The notes under the pieces were generated by a model. It was given only the letters and a program-made list of their open reading frames with translations. It had not been told where the DNA came from and did not search any database. Position numbers and translations under genes: made by a program. From positions 11,845,427 to 11,909,426 of the forward strand of contig NC_045147.1 in assembly GCF_008831285.2 (NCBI RefSeq): 64,000 nt of DNA, written 5' to 3'. Below are positions 51,098-62,784 of this stretch, one piece after another. This DNA comes from Nymphaea colorata. Lineage: Eukaryota > Streptophyta > Magnoliopsida > Nymphaeales > Nymphaeaceae. Each line of letters starts with the position of its first letter. Position 1 is the stretch's first letter.

Positions 51098-54000
51098 CTA
51101 TGTATCCATTAAAGGAGATGGGAACACTGTAAGAGGTACAGCTTTACGTAGTGCTATCCCAAACTTGGCCTCTACGTTAACTTGCTCTGGTTCAATCCCA
51201 GGGGGAAGCTCCCATGAAAAGGCGTGCAGCAAAGAAGCGAGTATCAAGTGAACCATCCGCTGGCCCAAAGCCATGCCGACGCACATTCTCCTTCCTGCCC
51301 CGAAGGGGATGAATTGGAAGTTCTTTCCTTTAAAATCAATGTTCGAACTGATAAATCTCTCCGGCGAAAAAGACGTCGGGTTTTCCCAGTAGGAAGCATC
51401 GCGGCCGATAGCCCAGGCATTGACAACCACTTGGGTGTGTTTGGGGATGGTGAACCCAGCAACTCGTTTAGTGACATCTGCTCGGTGTGGCATGAGCAAG
51501 GGAGCAGATGGGTGTAGCCGTAGGGTCTCTTTCACGACAGCCTGCAGGTAAGGGAGCCGTGGGATGTCCGACTCTTGGACGAGACAATCCATGCCGACGG
51601 TCCGTTTTAGCTCGGACTGAGCTGCAGCCATCTTGTTCGGGTGGCGAAGCAATTCTGTCATGGCCCATTCCACTATGATACTGCTTGTGTCCGTTCCAGC
51701 AACAAAGAGGTCCTGCTAAATGCACAAAGATGACAGGGCCTTTTATAAGATGACAATGACAGATCAAAAAAGGGGGAAAGTATAGGTTAGTAATTTTTCT
51801 ATGCAGAGAAGAACTAAAATTTCAAAATTTTAATAGCGAAAATATAATTTTTACAATTTTTTATATATGTTAAACTAAAAATTTTAAATTATATATATAT
51901 ATAATTTTTACTTTTGAAGGGAGACCATGGCCTTTACTGGCACCCTTTTTCCACCCCTACTCATAGAGTCGCTAGCAGACAGTGGCATAAAAAGGGAAAT
52001 GTGGAAATCCATGTGACTATAAAAAAGAAAAAAGTTAAAGAGAACTGCAAATAAAATTAAAAAAAAAAAGATTGGAAAAGACAATATCCAGAACCCTCTC
52101 TCTATTAATCTGTTGGGGGAGTAGGAATCTATTAATGTGTTGGGGAGTAAGAAAAATATTTTATCTTATCATGCTTTTCTAGCGATATTAATGGTTTGAC
52201 ATATGTATAAGAAAGAGAGTTTTGATTCCGGTCCCAATAATCTGGAAACGTCAAGGTTAAATTGAGATAAAATACAGTACTGATGTTGAAAACTTACAAA
52301 AATACGTTCACATTTAACTGTTAACAAGAACATGTTTAATTAAAACAGCACCTATTGATTTTGTTTGTGATATTGATTTCAATAACAAATTGCAGAAACA
52401 TCACTTGTATTTTCCGCTCATGTAAAAAACTAAAAAGTGACTACTTTCAAATACTCGCGTGGAGGCGCTTTTGGGTGTATTAAGAAAATTTTGTTTCCAA
52501 AAATGCTCAATAATATAAAGGTTGATTTGACCTAAAAAGGCTCCTACTTTTACCGAAATCCTGAAAAACATCCATAATTGAAGGTTGACAATTTTCTTAT
52601 TTTGTGTGAACAGATTTTTTTTTTTTTTACGTGGCTGCAAGATAAAGGAGAAACTTATTCATTTAATTTGGACAAAGCTGTCTCTATCTTGACGTTAGAA
52701 AGATTCTCCGTCTTGTGATGGCAAAATTTTCTTTTCTTTTAGGATCACCTTAAAGCACATTTATCCATGATTTCACATATATCGAAGTAAATGTTCACTG
52801 AGGATCTGTTTTGAATACATGAAATTCTTTACTGTAGAGCTGAAACTCCAGTTAATTTCGATCAAAAGTTTCAGTTGTAGACAAACACATAGTTTTCCCG
52901 TGAAACAAACACACACAGAGTTTTAATACCCCGAGAGTTTTGAATCTATCATGGAGCTTTAGTACCTAAACAAGTGAAACTTGAATGTTAAAAGAAAATT
53001 TTTGCTTATTAAGTTATTGATACTTAAAACAAAGTCTCGTGAAATCAAGCGATGAAGTAAATAGAAGGTGAAAAAAAGCAAAAGAAATTCCACTACTTTT
53101 ATATAGAAAGTAACTTGAACTTATATTTAGAGAAAAAGAAGAAAGAATCCAAAGTTTCCCAAAAGAAAAGAAAAAAGTAGAGGATAAAATGGATGGGATA
53201 AGGGTAGGTGGAGTCGGTACCGCTAGTATTGGCTTAATGTTCTGTCTAGTGAAGCCGGAGTTTGGGGTCTCCACAAGTCGGAGCAGCACGTCCAAGAAAT
53301 CCTCCCTCTCCTTCTTCAACCCTTCTGCTTCAGAACCATGCGACTGTGATCGTTTCTCGATCAATTCATCAAACACAGCATGAAATTGTTTCATCAAAGT
53401 CCCAACCCTTCGCCTGAGCCCCTGAGGATCCACAAATCTTAGAATCGGAAAGTAGTCAACAACGTTCGGCTTCGTGGCCGCCTCTGTCAACCCCCACACC
53501 ACGCCCTGGAACTCTCCCGTCGACTCTGATTCCAAATCCACCACGTCCTCCGAGAACACTGTACTGGACATCAAGTTGAGAGCCATTTTGAAGACGCACT
53601 GACCGATGTTGACCGGACGTCCGGCCACCGATGCCGTGTGGATGTGTTTGAGGAGCACTCGCACCTTCTCCTCCCGGAGTCCCCTCATGGCCTCCAGCTT
53701 CTTAGGCGCGAACAACTCGTTATTGCAGACGCGTCTTATTTCCCGCCATCTCGGGCAATTCTGGTTCATTATGATGGACGACTCGGGGTAGTCGCACACG
53801 TTGAGTGCATCCAGAGTGGTCCGGCCGGCAAAGTCCTGGTCGTGCTTCTGCAGCACCTCTTCCGCCATCTCTGCCGAGGACACCACCACAGTGGTAGCCA
53901 ACCCAAGGCGAAGGCTCATGAGGGGTCCATACCGCTTGGAGAGCTTAGCCAAAGACTCATTGGGCATATCGCCAACCTGGAACAGGGAGCCGACCACCGG

Positions 54001-54114
54001 CAAACCCACCGGGCCTGGTGGTAGCTTGCTGGTTTTCCAGGAAATGAGGTTGTAGAAGATGACAAAGGATAGCAAGATGCAAACATAAGGTACCAAATCA
54101 CAAAGGGCAGCCAT
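51098..54114 (-). CDS. Cytochrome P450, CYP76-like, copy 2 (two exons, 502 aa)
   Basis: A paralogue of the gene at 40897-43210, with the same orientation, exon structure and length. Exon 1 is 54114-53221 (298 codons) and exon 2 is 51712-51098 (204 codons plus stop), joined in phase 0 by a 1508-bp GT-AG intron. Features: N-terminal anchor at about 5-25; PPGP (32-35); C-helix WREIR (123-127); I-helix AGTDT (303-307), the textbook A/G-G-x-D/E-T form; ETLR (360-363); PERF (415-418); haem loop FGAGRRMC with the cysteine at 442, followed by VG as in copy 1. Differences from copy 1 cluster in exon 1 (for example substrate-region residues near 100-115 and 205-225), so the two may differ in substrate. 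A TIR element lies about 130 bp upstream of the ATG and separates it from its distal promoter. Confidence 0.93.
51830..51960. repeat. Dispersed-repeat fragment in P450 copy 2 intron
   Basis: AAATTTTAAAT-rich stretch followed by GGAGACCATGGCC and ending in CCACCCCTAC. It resembles the right part of the repeat family seen at 44703-44860 and 45190-45305. Together with other AT-rich sequence it makes this intron twice as long as that of copy 1. Confidence 0.4.
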
Positions 54115-54174
54115 TTATTTCTGCTAGCTCCTATTCTTTGTTCCTCTCCCTTCGTTTTCGACTGCCTTGATCGC

Positions 54175-54182
54175 TTTATAAA
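54175..54182 (-). promoter_or_regulatory. TATA box of P450 copy 2
   Basis: TTTATAAAAGGCT on this strand gives a TATA box 61-68 bp upstream of the ATG, at the same place and in the same context (GATCGCTTTATAAAAG) as in copy 1. Confidence 0.7.
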
Positions 54183-54232
54183 AGGCTACCCAGGCTTGCA
54201 AGCACGTCATTTACGGTCACGCCATTCCAGAC

Positions 54233-54961
54233 GATCACCGCCTATGTCACCGAGGTACGGATACGAATACTGATACGATATTTTCATAAATATTGATACG
54301 GCAATACGGTGAAAATTATATATTTTTTAATTTAAAAAAACATAAGATGTTCATTCCATAGATAATCCCATCTGCACATGAACAAACAACTTACAATTTA
54401 CAAATACAGGAAAGAACAAAGGTGTCCCACAAGTAAACAATTTCCACATTTTTGTCTCCTGCCACGAAATAAAAAGACTAGAGCCACAACCATGCCGAAT
54501 TTTACCGCCAACTGGTTTGCTCTTATGATGGGCCAGATCGTATGCGACATTTACCCCAAAATCCGATAACCCCATGATGGCTGGTCAGTCCCCAAATTGA
54601 AACCCTAACAGGAACAAACACGAAAGATAGACAATGGAGTCCATGGTTGCCGCTCGCTGTCTGTCGCCGTCCATTGCCGGTCGCCGTCCGTCACCAGCCA
54701 CCGCCCGCCGTCGCTGCCCAAAGTCCCTGGCGAACCCAAGCATCCACCGCCGGAAGAACAAAAGAGGGTCGAGGGAGAAAAGGAGGAAGAGAGGAGAAGA
54801 CGACGAGTTTTTTAAAGTTTTCATATGGTTTGGATCGGGTTTTGATTCGAAATCAAATCCAAACGTACCACCACGCACTGCCGTACCGGTTTTGTCCTAC
54901 CGGCATACCGGTACGAATACGCGGGTCACACCGGCATACCACGGTGACTTAGATCACGGTC
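54233..54961. mobile_element. Mutator-like TIR element in the P450 copy 2 promoter
   Basis: An element of about 709 bp (54243-54951). Its inverted ends begin TATGTCACCGAGGTACGG on the left and TAAGTCACCGTGGTATGC on the right (read in reverse). The flanking bases GATCACCGCC (54233-54242) and GATCACGGTC (54952-54961) match at 8 of 10 positions and look like a diverged 10-bp target duplication. The interior has GC-rich CCGTCGCC sequence and GGATCGGGTTTTGATTC, with no transposase. The TIR core TAxGTCAC and the G-rich subterminal words are shared with the element at 2842-3232. It sits about 60 bp upstream of the TATA box. Confidence 0.55.
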
Positions 54962-55385
54962 ATCCTTTGCAATGGAAATAGTAACTTATTACTCAATTGT
55001 ACGTACCCCGAAGACTGTTCGACTAAGTACCCCTCGTCGGTGCTCGGCAATTTTCACAATTCTCACATACAGTAAATATAATATTATCAAAAATTATAAA
55101 TTAAAAAAACATTAAATTAATAATTCACTATTAAAGTGACAAACAAAACATTGTTTATCAATATCATTATTCTAGTCATTTATCAAAAAAACAGGAAAAA
55201 AAACCCCGAAAGAGAAAAGAAGAAGAGCTCAACCTAACTTAAAATCTGTTTTTTTTTTTGTTCGGATCGGGTTTAATCCAAACCCGATCCAAAACGTATC
55301 CATGCCGTATCCACACCCGTATCTCCGTGTATCCTCATATTAATATGGATACGTGGGACAAATAGACGTATCCGTGTGACTTAGC
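54962..55385. mobile_element. Related or composite TIR-element sequence next to the P450 copy 2 promoter
   Basis: Ends at about 55373-55384 with CGTATCCGTGTGACTTAG, matching the TIR core of the adjacent element (reverse: CTAAGTCACACGGATACG), and the flank at 54250 also carries GGTACGGATACG. The interior has GGATCGGGTTTAATCC and CGTATCC words. Either the whole 54242-55385 interval is one larger element with a second one nested in it, or two relatives inserted side by side. Confidence 0.4.
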
Positions 55386-55516
55386 GTGTTCGTTCATCGC
55401 ACGATTTTAAGTTGTGGAACATAAAGTAAAATTAGTCTTAAAATGGAACTAGAGAAAAGCACTCTAAATATTGAGATTGAGATACCTCTCTCCTCTCTCT
55501 CGTTTATGCACGCAAA

Positions 55517-55596
55517 GGTTCTCAAGCGAAAATCGATAATTATATACATAGCCAATGGTTCTCAAGCGAAAATCGATAATTATATACATAGCCAAT
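55517..55596. repeat. 40-bp tandem duplication
   Basis: GGTTCTCAAGCGAAAATCGA starts at 55517 and 55557; the 40-bp units look identical. It lies between the TIR element and the distal promoter block of P450 copy 2. Confidence 0.85.
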
Positions 55597-55598
55597 GA

Positions 55599-55835
55599 TG
55601 ATACATGTTAATTATATACTTAAGAAAATGAAATTCTTTACATGTACAAATAGTTTTGGGATAGTTTTTAGTAGGATAACGACTACCTCTGCTAGAAATA
55701 TATGCTCGTTGTTCTTTGATCATTGGAGTCATATGAAGGCCTAAAAGACAGCAAAAGCAAGTCCATGTTCCTCCCAATCAACATGAAGGCCATTAAGGCT
55801 GATCTTGGCCTGCACCCTGATTGACTGATTGGATT
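55599..55835 (-). promoter_or_regulatory. Displaced distal promoter block of P450 copy 2
   Basis: Similar to 43465-43835 upstream of copy 1, with an internal gap. Here it lies about 1.49 kb from the ATG because TIR-element DNA and other sequence intervene. Confidence 0.55.
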
Positions 55836-56239
55836 TCACTGATGACCCGATCGACCACCTTCTAAAAATCAAAAGAGAGAGAGAGATCAAGGATTAGGCA
55901 ACTTTGGAGTTTTTGAACTTGGGGTTGCCAAAAAGGAAGAAACTCCTAACCAATGGTCCACCGGCCTCTATCGTCAAGAAATATAACATATATATTGAGA
56001 GAACCAACCAATTCAGCCTTCTCCTCCCATTTTTGATCTTTGCAACCGATTCAAGAAAAAAAAAACCCAATCAAAAAGATATTCTAATAAAGACGCTCCA
56101 CGGTCGAAGTCATGTGAGGTAGCAATACCAAACCAAATAGGACGAGTAGTGGGGTCCTCAGCTAAGCCTTGGCTAAAGCTTGGAAATCTTAATGCCATAA
56201 TAACTTTCAAATCCTCCTAGTCATTATCCTACTCAAATA

Positions 56240-57420
56240 ATTCTTGCCCAGCAATTCCACCCGGAAGGTAATGGGTTACCAGTACAACGAGTCCTTGTAT
56301 AATGTTGTTTTATATTGACAAAATTCAAATTGTATCTGACTCGGCCGAGTCAACTGATCTTGATAGAGTTTTGGTGTGGATCACTTGGGTCCTAACCATG
56401 ATCCACTAAGTGAACGATCCCGATCTTACTCTTGCGATCAGATCGCTAGGTTTGCCAACTATGAACCGAAGAAGGGATTTGGTTAAGGTTGCACTTGCTA
56501 CTTGAGGATGATAGAACCTTACTCACGTGCAAATTGGTGACTTGCAAGTTGCAACCATTCCCACACTATTTGATTGAGATAGAAAAAGAGTAAGAGTGGA
56601 ATAAGAAGAGAGGGAGAGATAGAGAGGAAAAGTTTATTTGGTTCGGCTATTAGATGCCTACATCCATGAACTGAGTGACCGGTCTTCACTTGATTCTCAT
56701 CAGCCGAATTACAATATGTTCTCTTATATGTACAACAAAGGCTAAAAGCATTAAGCCAAATAGGAGTACAACAATCGCCTGTAATAAAGAAAACATTTGT
56801 TCAACATTCAAAAGCCGATTGATGCTAATTCCTTATTCATTCAATCAATGAACAGGGCAATAGATCTCTCAACGGGCCATTTTATTTTTATTACTCCCCC
56901 TCAAGTGGGGAGCAGATGTTAGGACATCCCCACTTGTTAGATGCGACTTGAAGTTTTTCTTTTGCGACTCCTTCAGTTAAAGCATCAACAACTTGCTCAA
57001 GTCCACTTGTGTAAAGAGTTTTGATTTCGCCGGATTTAGTCTTTTTTTTTGACATAGTGACAGTCGATTTTAATGTGCTTTATCCTTTCATGAAAGATTG
57101 GATTGGTAGAGATATAAATGACAGCTAGATTATCACAAAACATTGGCATGGGTTTTGAAACTTCAAAGTTTAATTCTTTAATCACGTTCCTAATCCATAT
57201 GAGTTTGCTAGTTCCTGCAGCCATAGCACGATATTTTGCTTGTGCACTAGATGTAGCCACTTTTTCTTTCTTGCTTTTCCAGGCTACAAGGTTCTCACCA
57301 ACTAATTCCTACAGCCATGGCACAACATTTCGCTTGTGCACTATATCTAGCCACTATTTTTTTTTTTTTGCTTTTCCAGACTACAAGGTTCCCACCAACA
57401 AAAACACAATATCTTGTTGT
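56240..57420 (-). pseudogene. Copia 3' end: RNase H remnant, polypurine tract and 3' LTR relic
   Basis: The minus-strand frame 57260-57036 encodes an RNase H tail (SSAQAKYRAMAAGT, then PMFCDNLAVIYI, then HERIKHIKIDCHYV). Further left, the minus strand shows CTTGAGGGGGAG near 56900, the usual polypurine tract of copia elements, and then LTR-like sequence down to about 56240. The RNase H start is tandemly duplicated: about 57213-57302 resembles 57310-57400. The rest of the element is absent. Confidence 0.65.
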
Positions 57421-57935
57421 TGATTTTCTGTTGTTGGTGTCTCCCGTGCAGTTTGTATCTATAAATCCCACTATGTCTACGTTTTTGATTCCTTTTGTAC
57501 CAGAGTCTTTGTTGTGGAGAGCCTTTGATGTATCAAAAAATGTGATTTACAACCTTCACGTATGACTCGCTTGGGCTTTGCCTGTACCTGCTAGTGACAT
57601 TCACAACAAAAGGTAAAAAGAAAATCCAAGAAAGGGAACTTTGAGGACAACATGAGATTTGCCAAACTGAGATTTTTATCATCATGCTTGGAATCGAGTT
57701 GCTGCAAGGGTTTCTAGGTAGAAGTCATTGCTTGTTAAGAACTAAAGTTACACTATCCTGAATTATCGCATTATGCAATATAACTAACAAATTGCAAGAT
57801 GGCCACTATCGAACATTGCAACGTGGTTGATGATTTTTCTTGCTATTTTGATATTTGTTGATGATTTTTCTTGCTATTTTGAGATTTGTTGATGATTTAT
57901 TAATTGCAGGAAATGCAGAAGCTCACAATACATAG

Positions 57936-58480
57936 TTCAAGTCCATCCTTTGCCAAAAATTTCACATGAAGGACATGGGAAAACCAAAGTATTTTTTTAG
58001 GTATTGAAATTGCTAACTCATCTAAGGGTATTTAGCTATCACAACAAAAATATGCATTCAATATTATTCAAAAAGAAAGTCTATTGGGAGCCAAACCTGT
58101 TAAACTTATGATAGAGCCAAAGCATGGCCTAGATGCCGATCAAGGAGAATTCATCAAAGGCCCTACTCATTATCGTCATTTAGTAGGAAGGTTGATTTAT
58201 CTCAGCATTACTCGACCAAACATGCAGTTTCCGGTGTATGTCCTAAGTCGGTTTATGCAACAACCCTGTCTACCTCATCTTCAAGCAGCATTACATGTTG
58301 TTTGATATATCAAGTTGTACCCTGGAAAAGGTATTCTAATAAGCAAACAAAACAATATGCAGCTAAGTGTGTTCTGTGACTCTGATTGGGTAGTGTGTCA
58401 GACAACGAGACGTTTAGTCACTGACTATTGCAAAAAAACAGCAAACTGTATCCCGATCATCCGCCGAAGCTGAATATATG
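57936..58480 (+). pseudogene. Copia reverse transcriptase/RNase H remnant, + strand
   Basis: Broken frames on the plus strand give KFHMKDMGKPKYF, then GIEIANSSKG, followed by the frame 58084-58305 with HYRHLVGRLIYLSITRPN and SRFMQQP, then SDWVVC...TRR. These are the end of reverse transcriptase and the start of RNase H, from an element opposite in orientation to its neighbours. Several stops and frameshifts. Confidence 0.65.
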
Positions 58481-59340
58481 ATTGCAAAATTCCTCTCTAG
58501 AGTTTTAATTGTCTGACCATATCATTTGAATTGGCTCTCCTGTTGCTTCTCAACAAGAGATTTGAAATTAGCAAAACAATCTTTGGACATCAGATTTGTT
58601 CTTCAATAGAAATATCAATGAAAACCAAGATAAATTATCCACAATTAACAAAAGTTATTTAAACCCTTCTCGTGAGAAAACAGGTGCCAGACCCCATACA
58701 TTTATTTGAATAAGGATGTCAACAGCAGATTCAAATCGGATCTGTCCTTATAAGTATGTCAATGGATAAGATTCAGATTGGATATATCCTTAAACGGATG
58801 TCAATAGATGGGTATACCCTTAATTGTGTTTTTACAAATATACCATGATTCACAATGAGCGGGGCCTTGATGCACCGACATGTCTAGGGCCATTTCAAGG
58901 CCGATTTGCCACTTCTGCCTCTCTAGGCTTCGGTATTGCTCCCTTATATGAAATGAAAGAAAGAGAGTGTGGTCAGAGGGTGATAGTGGAAAAAGTTACA
59001 TTACTGTCACTCTATAGAACCGTACATGAAATTTTCACCTCATATGGCTCCTCATTCAATTCTTTTGGAACACATGTCTTGATCCAATGTTGGGTGACTG
59101 ACAATGAAAAATCAAACTGAATAGGATTGTCGATATCGACCGACCTAAAAAAGTACCAATAGTAAAAAGATCTTTTTTCTGCAACACTGCTTCAGTTTGG
59201 GACGCTCCATCCATTAGGCCAGTGTTTCCTGCTGCCTGATGACTTTGGGAGAAAAGGTAGGAAATGGGCAGGGCTCGCTATAGTCATGCTATGCCGGTCA
59301 GAGTGCCCCTTCGGTGATATTGACCTTTCTGTTTCTCCCC
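58481..59340. other. Unassigned spacer between copia remnant and P450 fragment
   Basis: AT-rich repeat-like DNA with GGATCTGTCCTTA and GGATATATCCTTA words near 58740-58800. A 98-codon plus-strand frame at 58824-59120 shows no family resemblance. Confidence 0.35.
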
Positions 59341-59341
59341 T

Positions 59342-59955
59342 AATCACCCTTTTGGTGCAGCGCCATGCGAATGTGATCGGTTGTCGATCAGTTCATCAAG
59401 AAAAGCATACATTTGCTTGACAAGTGTCCAAAGTCTAAGCGTGACGCCATGAGGATCCACCAACTGCAGCACCGGAAAATAGTCGGCGATATTCTGTTTC
59501 GCAGCTGCCTCTATGATCCCCCACACCATGCCCTTGAAGTCTCCCACAGATTCTGACTCCATATCCACCACGTCCTCTGAGAACAACTTGTTGGAGATCA
59601 AGCTGAGAGCCATCGAGAAGATGCCATGACCAATGTTGACCGAACGTCTGGCCACTGATGCTGTGTGGATGTGTTTGAGGAGCACTCGCACCTTCTCCTC
59701 CTGGAGTCCCCTCATGGCATCCAGCTTCTTAGGCATGAACAGCTCATTATTGCAGACGCGTTTTAGCTACCGCCATCACGTCGAGTTCTGGTTCAATATG
59801 ATGGGGTGGCCGAACACGTTGGCTGCATCCATCATGGTTCGGTTGCCGAAGTCCTGGTCATGCTTCTGCAGCACCTCCTCCACCATGTCTGCCGAGGACA
59901 CCACCACCATGGTTGTCAGGCCAAGGCGAATGGTCATGAGGGGTCCATACTATTA
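59342..59955 (-). pseudogene. CYP76-like P450 pseudogene, exon 1 fragment
   Basis: Corresponds to about residues 63-270 of the two intact neighbours. It begins at YGPLMTIRLGL (near 59950), passes through KHDQDFGNRT, and has stop codons at two places in the C-helix region near 59785-59765, where the intact copies read PRWREIRR and this copy reads T-stop-WR-stop-LKR. The following frame (59736-59344) is open and ends at SHGAAPKG. The N-terminal anchor, the rest of exon 1 and all of exon 2 are missing. The sequence is closer to copy 2 (VRVLLKHIHTASVA, EVLQKHDQDF) than to copy 1. It is a third member of the tandem array. Confidence 0.85.
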
Positions 59956-59960
59956 AATTT

Positions 59961-60261
59961 TGTGATCGTCACAACACATGCACAATCTGCCATGGTACAC
60001 AGAAATTACGTGGTTCGGCATAGCAGCCTACGTCCACAAGAGAAGAGAGGAGAGTACTTTTTTATTTTGGAATATATTGATCGATCAGGGATATGAGACA
60101 CATATTATAATTGCAGGCTACAATCGACTGAAGATGGAAAGGGCAGAGACGTTAGAGCTAATGCACAAAAATGAGGAAAAAAGATATCTCCAAAATATCT
60201 TTTCAAGAAAGTCGCAGTGGATGTCGCAATCTCCTCAACTCCTCTTCTGGAAGATCCGACA
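59961..60261 (-). repeat. Copia 3' LTR abutting the P450 pseudogene
   Basis: On the minus strand, a polypurine-like CTTGAGGGGAAG ends just before base 60261. From there sequence runs TGTCGGATCTTCC... to ...GACGATCACA at 59961, a 301-bp TG...CA unit. Nine bases beyond it the P450 homology starts. The boundaries follow the TG...CA rule; the partner 5' LTR is not in the window. Confidence 0.6.
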
Positions 60262-62775
60262 ATCTTCCCCTCAAGTTGGTGTGCAAATATCAATATGCCC
60301 CAACTTGTCAACTATATATCTATGTCGTTCCTTTCCAAGGGACTTAGTAAATTATATCCACCAATTGGTATTAGCTCTTAACATGTGGCGTTTGAATTGT
60401 CCCATCTTGAATCTTTTTCCAAATAAAGTGACAGTCCACTTTAATATGCTTCGTGCGTTCATGATAGATGGGATTTGCTTCAATGTATACGGCTTCCATA
60501 TTATCGCACATAAGTTTCATTGGCTCTTTTACCTCAATATTCATGTATTTTAGAATAGCTTTCATCCATACCAATTCACAAGTACAGGCTGCCATAGCTC
60601 TATACTCTGCTTCGGCACTTTATCGGGATACAACCGACTGTTTCTTGCTTTTCTATGTAACTAAGTTTCCACCAACAAATGTGCAAAATCCAAAAGTAGA
60701 CCTTCTATCATTTGGGTCACTAGCCCAGTCAGCATCAGAGTAGCCTACCATATCAATAAGCTAGTCATGTTTCATCGAAGTACCTTTTTCTGGGGATCCC
60801 TTTAGGTATCTTAGTATTCTATTTGTGGCACCAACATGTATAGATCTTCGCTTATGCATATACTGACTTATAATATTGAAAACATGAGTAATGTCTAGCC
60901 TGGTCACTGTCAAATATATAAGTTTACCACACAAGTTTCTAAAAGCTTTGTATGTTCTTAACTTCTGTTCCTTCTTCCTTTCTGAACTTGTAATTTTGTT
61001 CAAGCGGTGTGGTGTGTCCATAGGTCTCAACCCAAGTGCTTTGTGTCCTTAGATCTAAAGTATACTTTCTTTGACATAGAAACACTCCTTGATCTGAATG
61101 AGTCACCTCTATCCTCAAGAAATACCTCAACTTTCCAATATCTTTGATCTCAAATTGTTGTTGATGTAGCTTTTCAAGTAAATCATGAACTCTGCATTGT
61201 CACATGTCATAATGATGTCATTTACATTCACAAATAAAATGATTATTTTTGAATATCAAATACATGTAAACATAGTGTAATTTGCAGTACTTCTCTTAAA
61301 ACCAATACTGACAAGGTCATCACTTAAATGAGAGAACCATGATCTTGGAGATTGTTTCAGCCCATACAATGTCTTTTTTAATTTGCATACGTATCCCTTT
61401 TCATTGGGTACTCCTTTGTGGTGCTTCCATGTCGACCTCCTCATCAAGCTTCTCATGTAGGAAAGCATTCTTAACATCTAGTTGTGTAAGATTCTATCTC
61501 TTGTTTGAAGCCCTAGATATAAGAGTTCTAACTATGTTCTTAGCAATAGGAGCAAACATTTCATTGTAATCAATCCCTTCAGTTTGAGTAAAACCTCTTG
61601 CTACCAGACGAGCCTTACATCGTTCTATGGTATTATCAATGTGATATTTTAATTTGTAAACCCACCTGCACCTCACAGTTTTCTTTCCCTTCGGTAGAGG
61701 AACCAAATCCCAAGTCTGATTTTTATCTAATGCTGAAAGTTCTTCCATCATGGCCTTTTTCCATTGTGGATGTTTGTTAGCTTCTTCATAGGTTTTGGGT
61801 TCCTTATGAATATAGGTGTTTATGATACAGGATCTTCAGGGTTTTGACATGGTCTCAAACATAAGGGACTCATCTATAAAGTCATCTATAAAGTGGTTAT
61901 GGTTGGCTGATAGGTATGTATAAAAGTCACTAAGTCTAGATGGGGGTCTAGTGGTACGAGTGGAGCACCGAAGGGAGTGGTTTTCTTGGTTAGTTTCACT
62001 ATTTTGAATAAGTTCAAGAGGTTGAATATAATGTTGGACTTCAAGGATAAGGTTGCTGATGGCATTTAGTAAAAATGGATCATTAGGCGAAGACTGATTT
62101 TCAATAATATATTGAGAAGCTGAAGTATTAAAAACATCTACTAGAGGAAGAACAATGTTGTCATTGTATGCCGTGGTTCCAAGGACATGCATCTCACCTA
62201 TTTGGTTCCTCATAGAATGATTCATGTCCAAAAAATTTGACAACCCAAGTCACAAATTTTTTTTTTGAAACTGGTACATAACATTTGTAGCCCTTCTTTT
62301 CGCTGGAATACCCAAAAAAATACACTTCATTGCCCACTTCTCAAGTATATTTCAAAATTTTTCTTGGATATGAATGAAGCATTTACACCCAAACACCTTA
62401 ATGTGTCTATAGAAATAGGCCTTTGAAGGAGGAGTCCCATGGGGATTTTATTTTCAATACTTGAGTTTGGTATCTGGTTGGCAAGATAACAAGCTTTAAA
62501 AATAGCCTCAAACAAAAAAAATTGGAGAACATGCATATGTATCATGATAGATCCGGCAATATTCAGTAATTGACAATTTTTTCTTCTTTGCAACTCCATT
62601 TTGTTGTGGAGTCCCGACACAAGTGTATTGAGGTTGTATATCATTTTTCTTTATGAAATTGCGAAAAAAATCATTCACATATTCCCCCCCTATTGTCAGA
62701 CCTAATAAGATTTTTAATTTTGGTCTCATACTGCATAAGCACCATATAATAGAACTCTTCAAAACTGTAAGAGAT
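60262..62775 (-). pseudogene. 5'-truncated, decayed copia pol (integrase, reverse transcriptase, RNase H)
   Basis: Minus-strand remnants in order: integrase core end (YTCVGTPQQNGVAKKK) at about 62640-62560 with the preceding GGEYVNDFF segment; the integrase C-terminal part at about 62510-62230; a linker with DFYTYLS at about 61930; reverse transcriptase at 61751-61260 (DLVPLPKGKKTVRCRWVYK, then GIDYNEMFAP, then [12 protein letters not shown]); end of reverse transcriptase/RNase H at 61130-60761 (RILRYLKGSP); RNase H tail at 60595-60371. Multiple stops and frameshifts. Gag, protease and the integrase N-terminus are missing where it meets a gypsy fragment at about 62775. Confidence 0.8.
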
Positions 62776-62784
62776 TGACATGAA

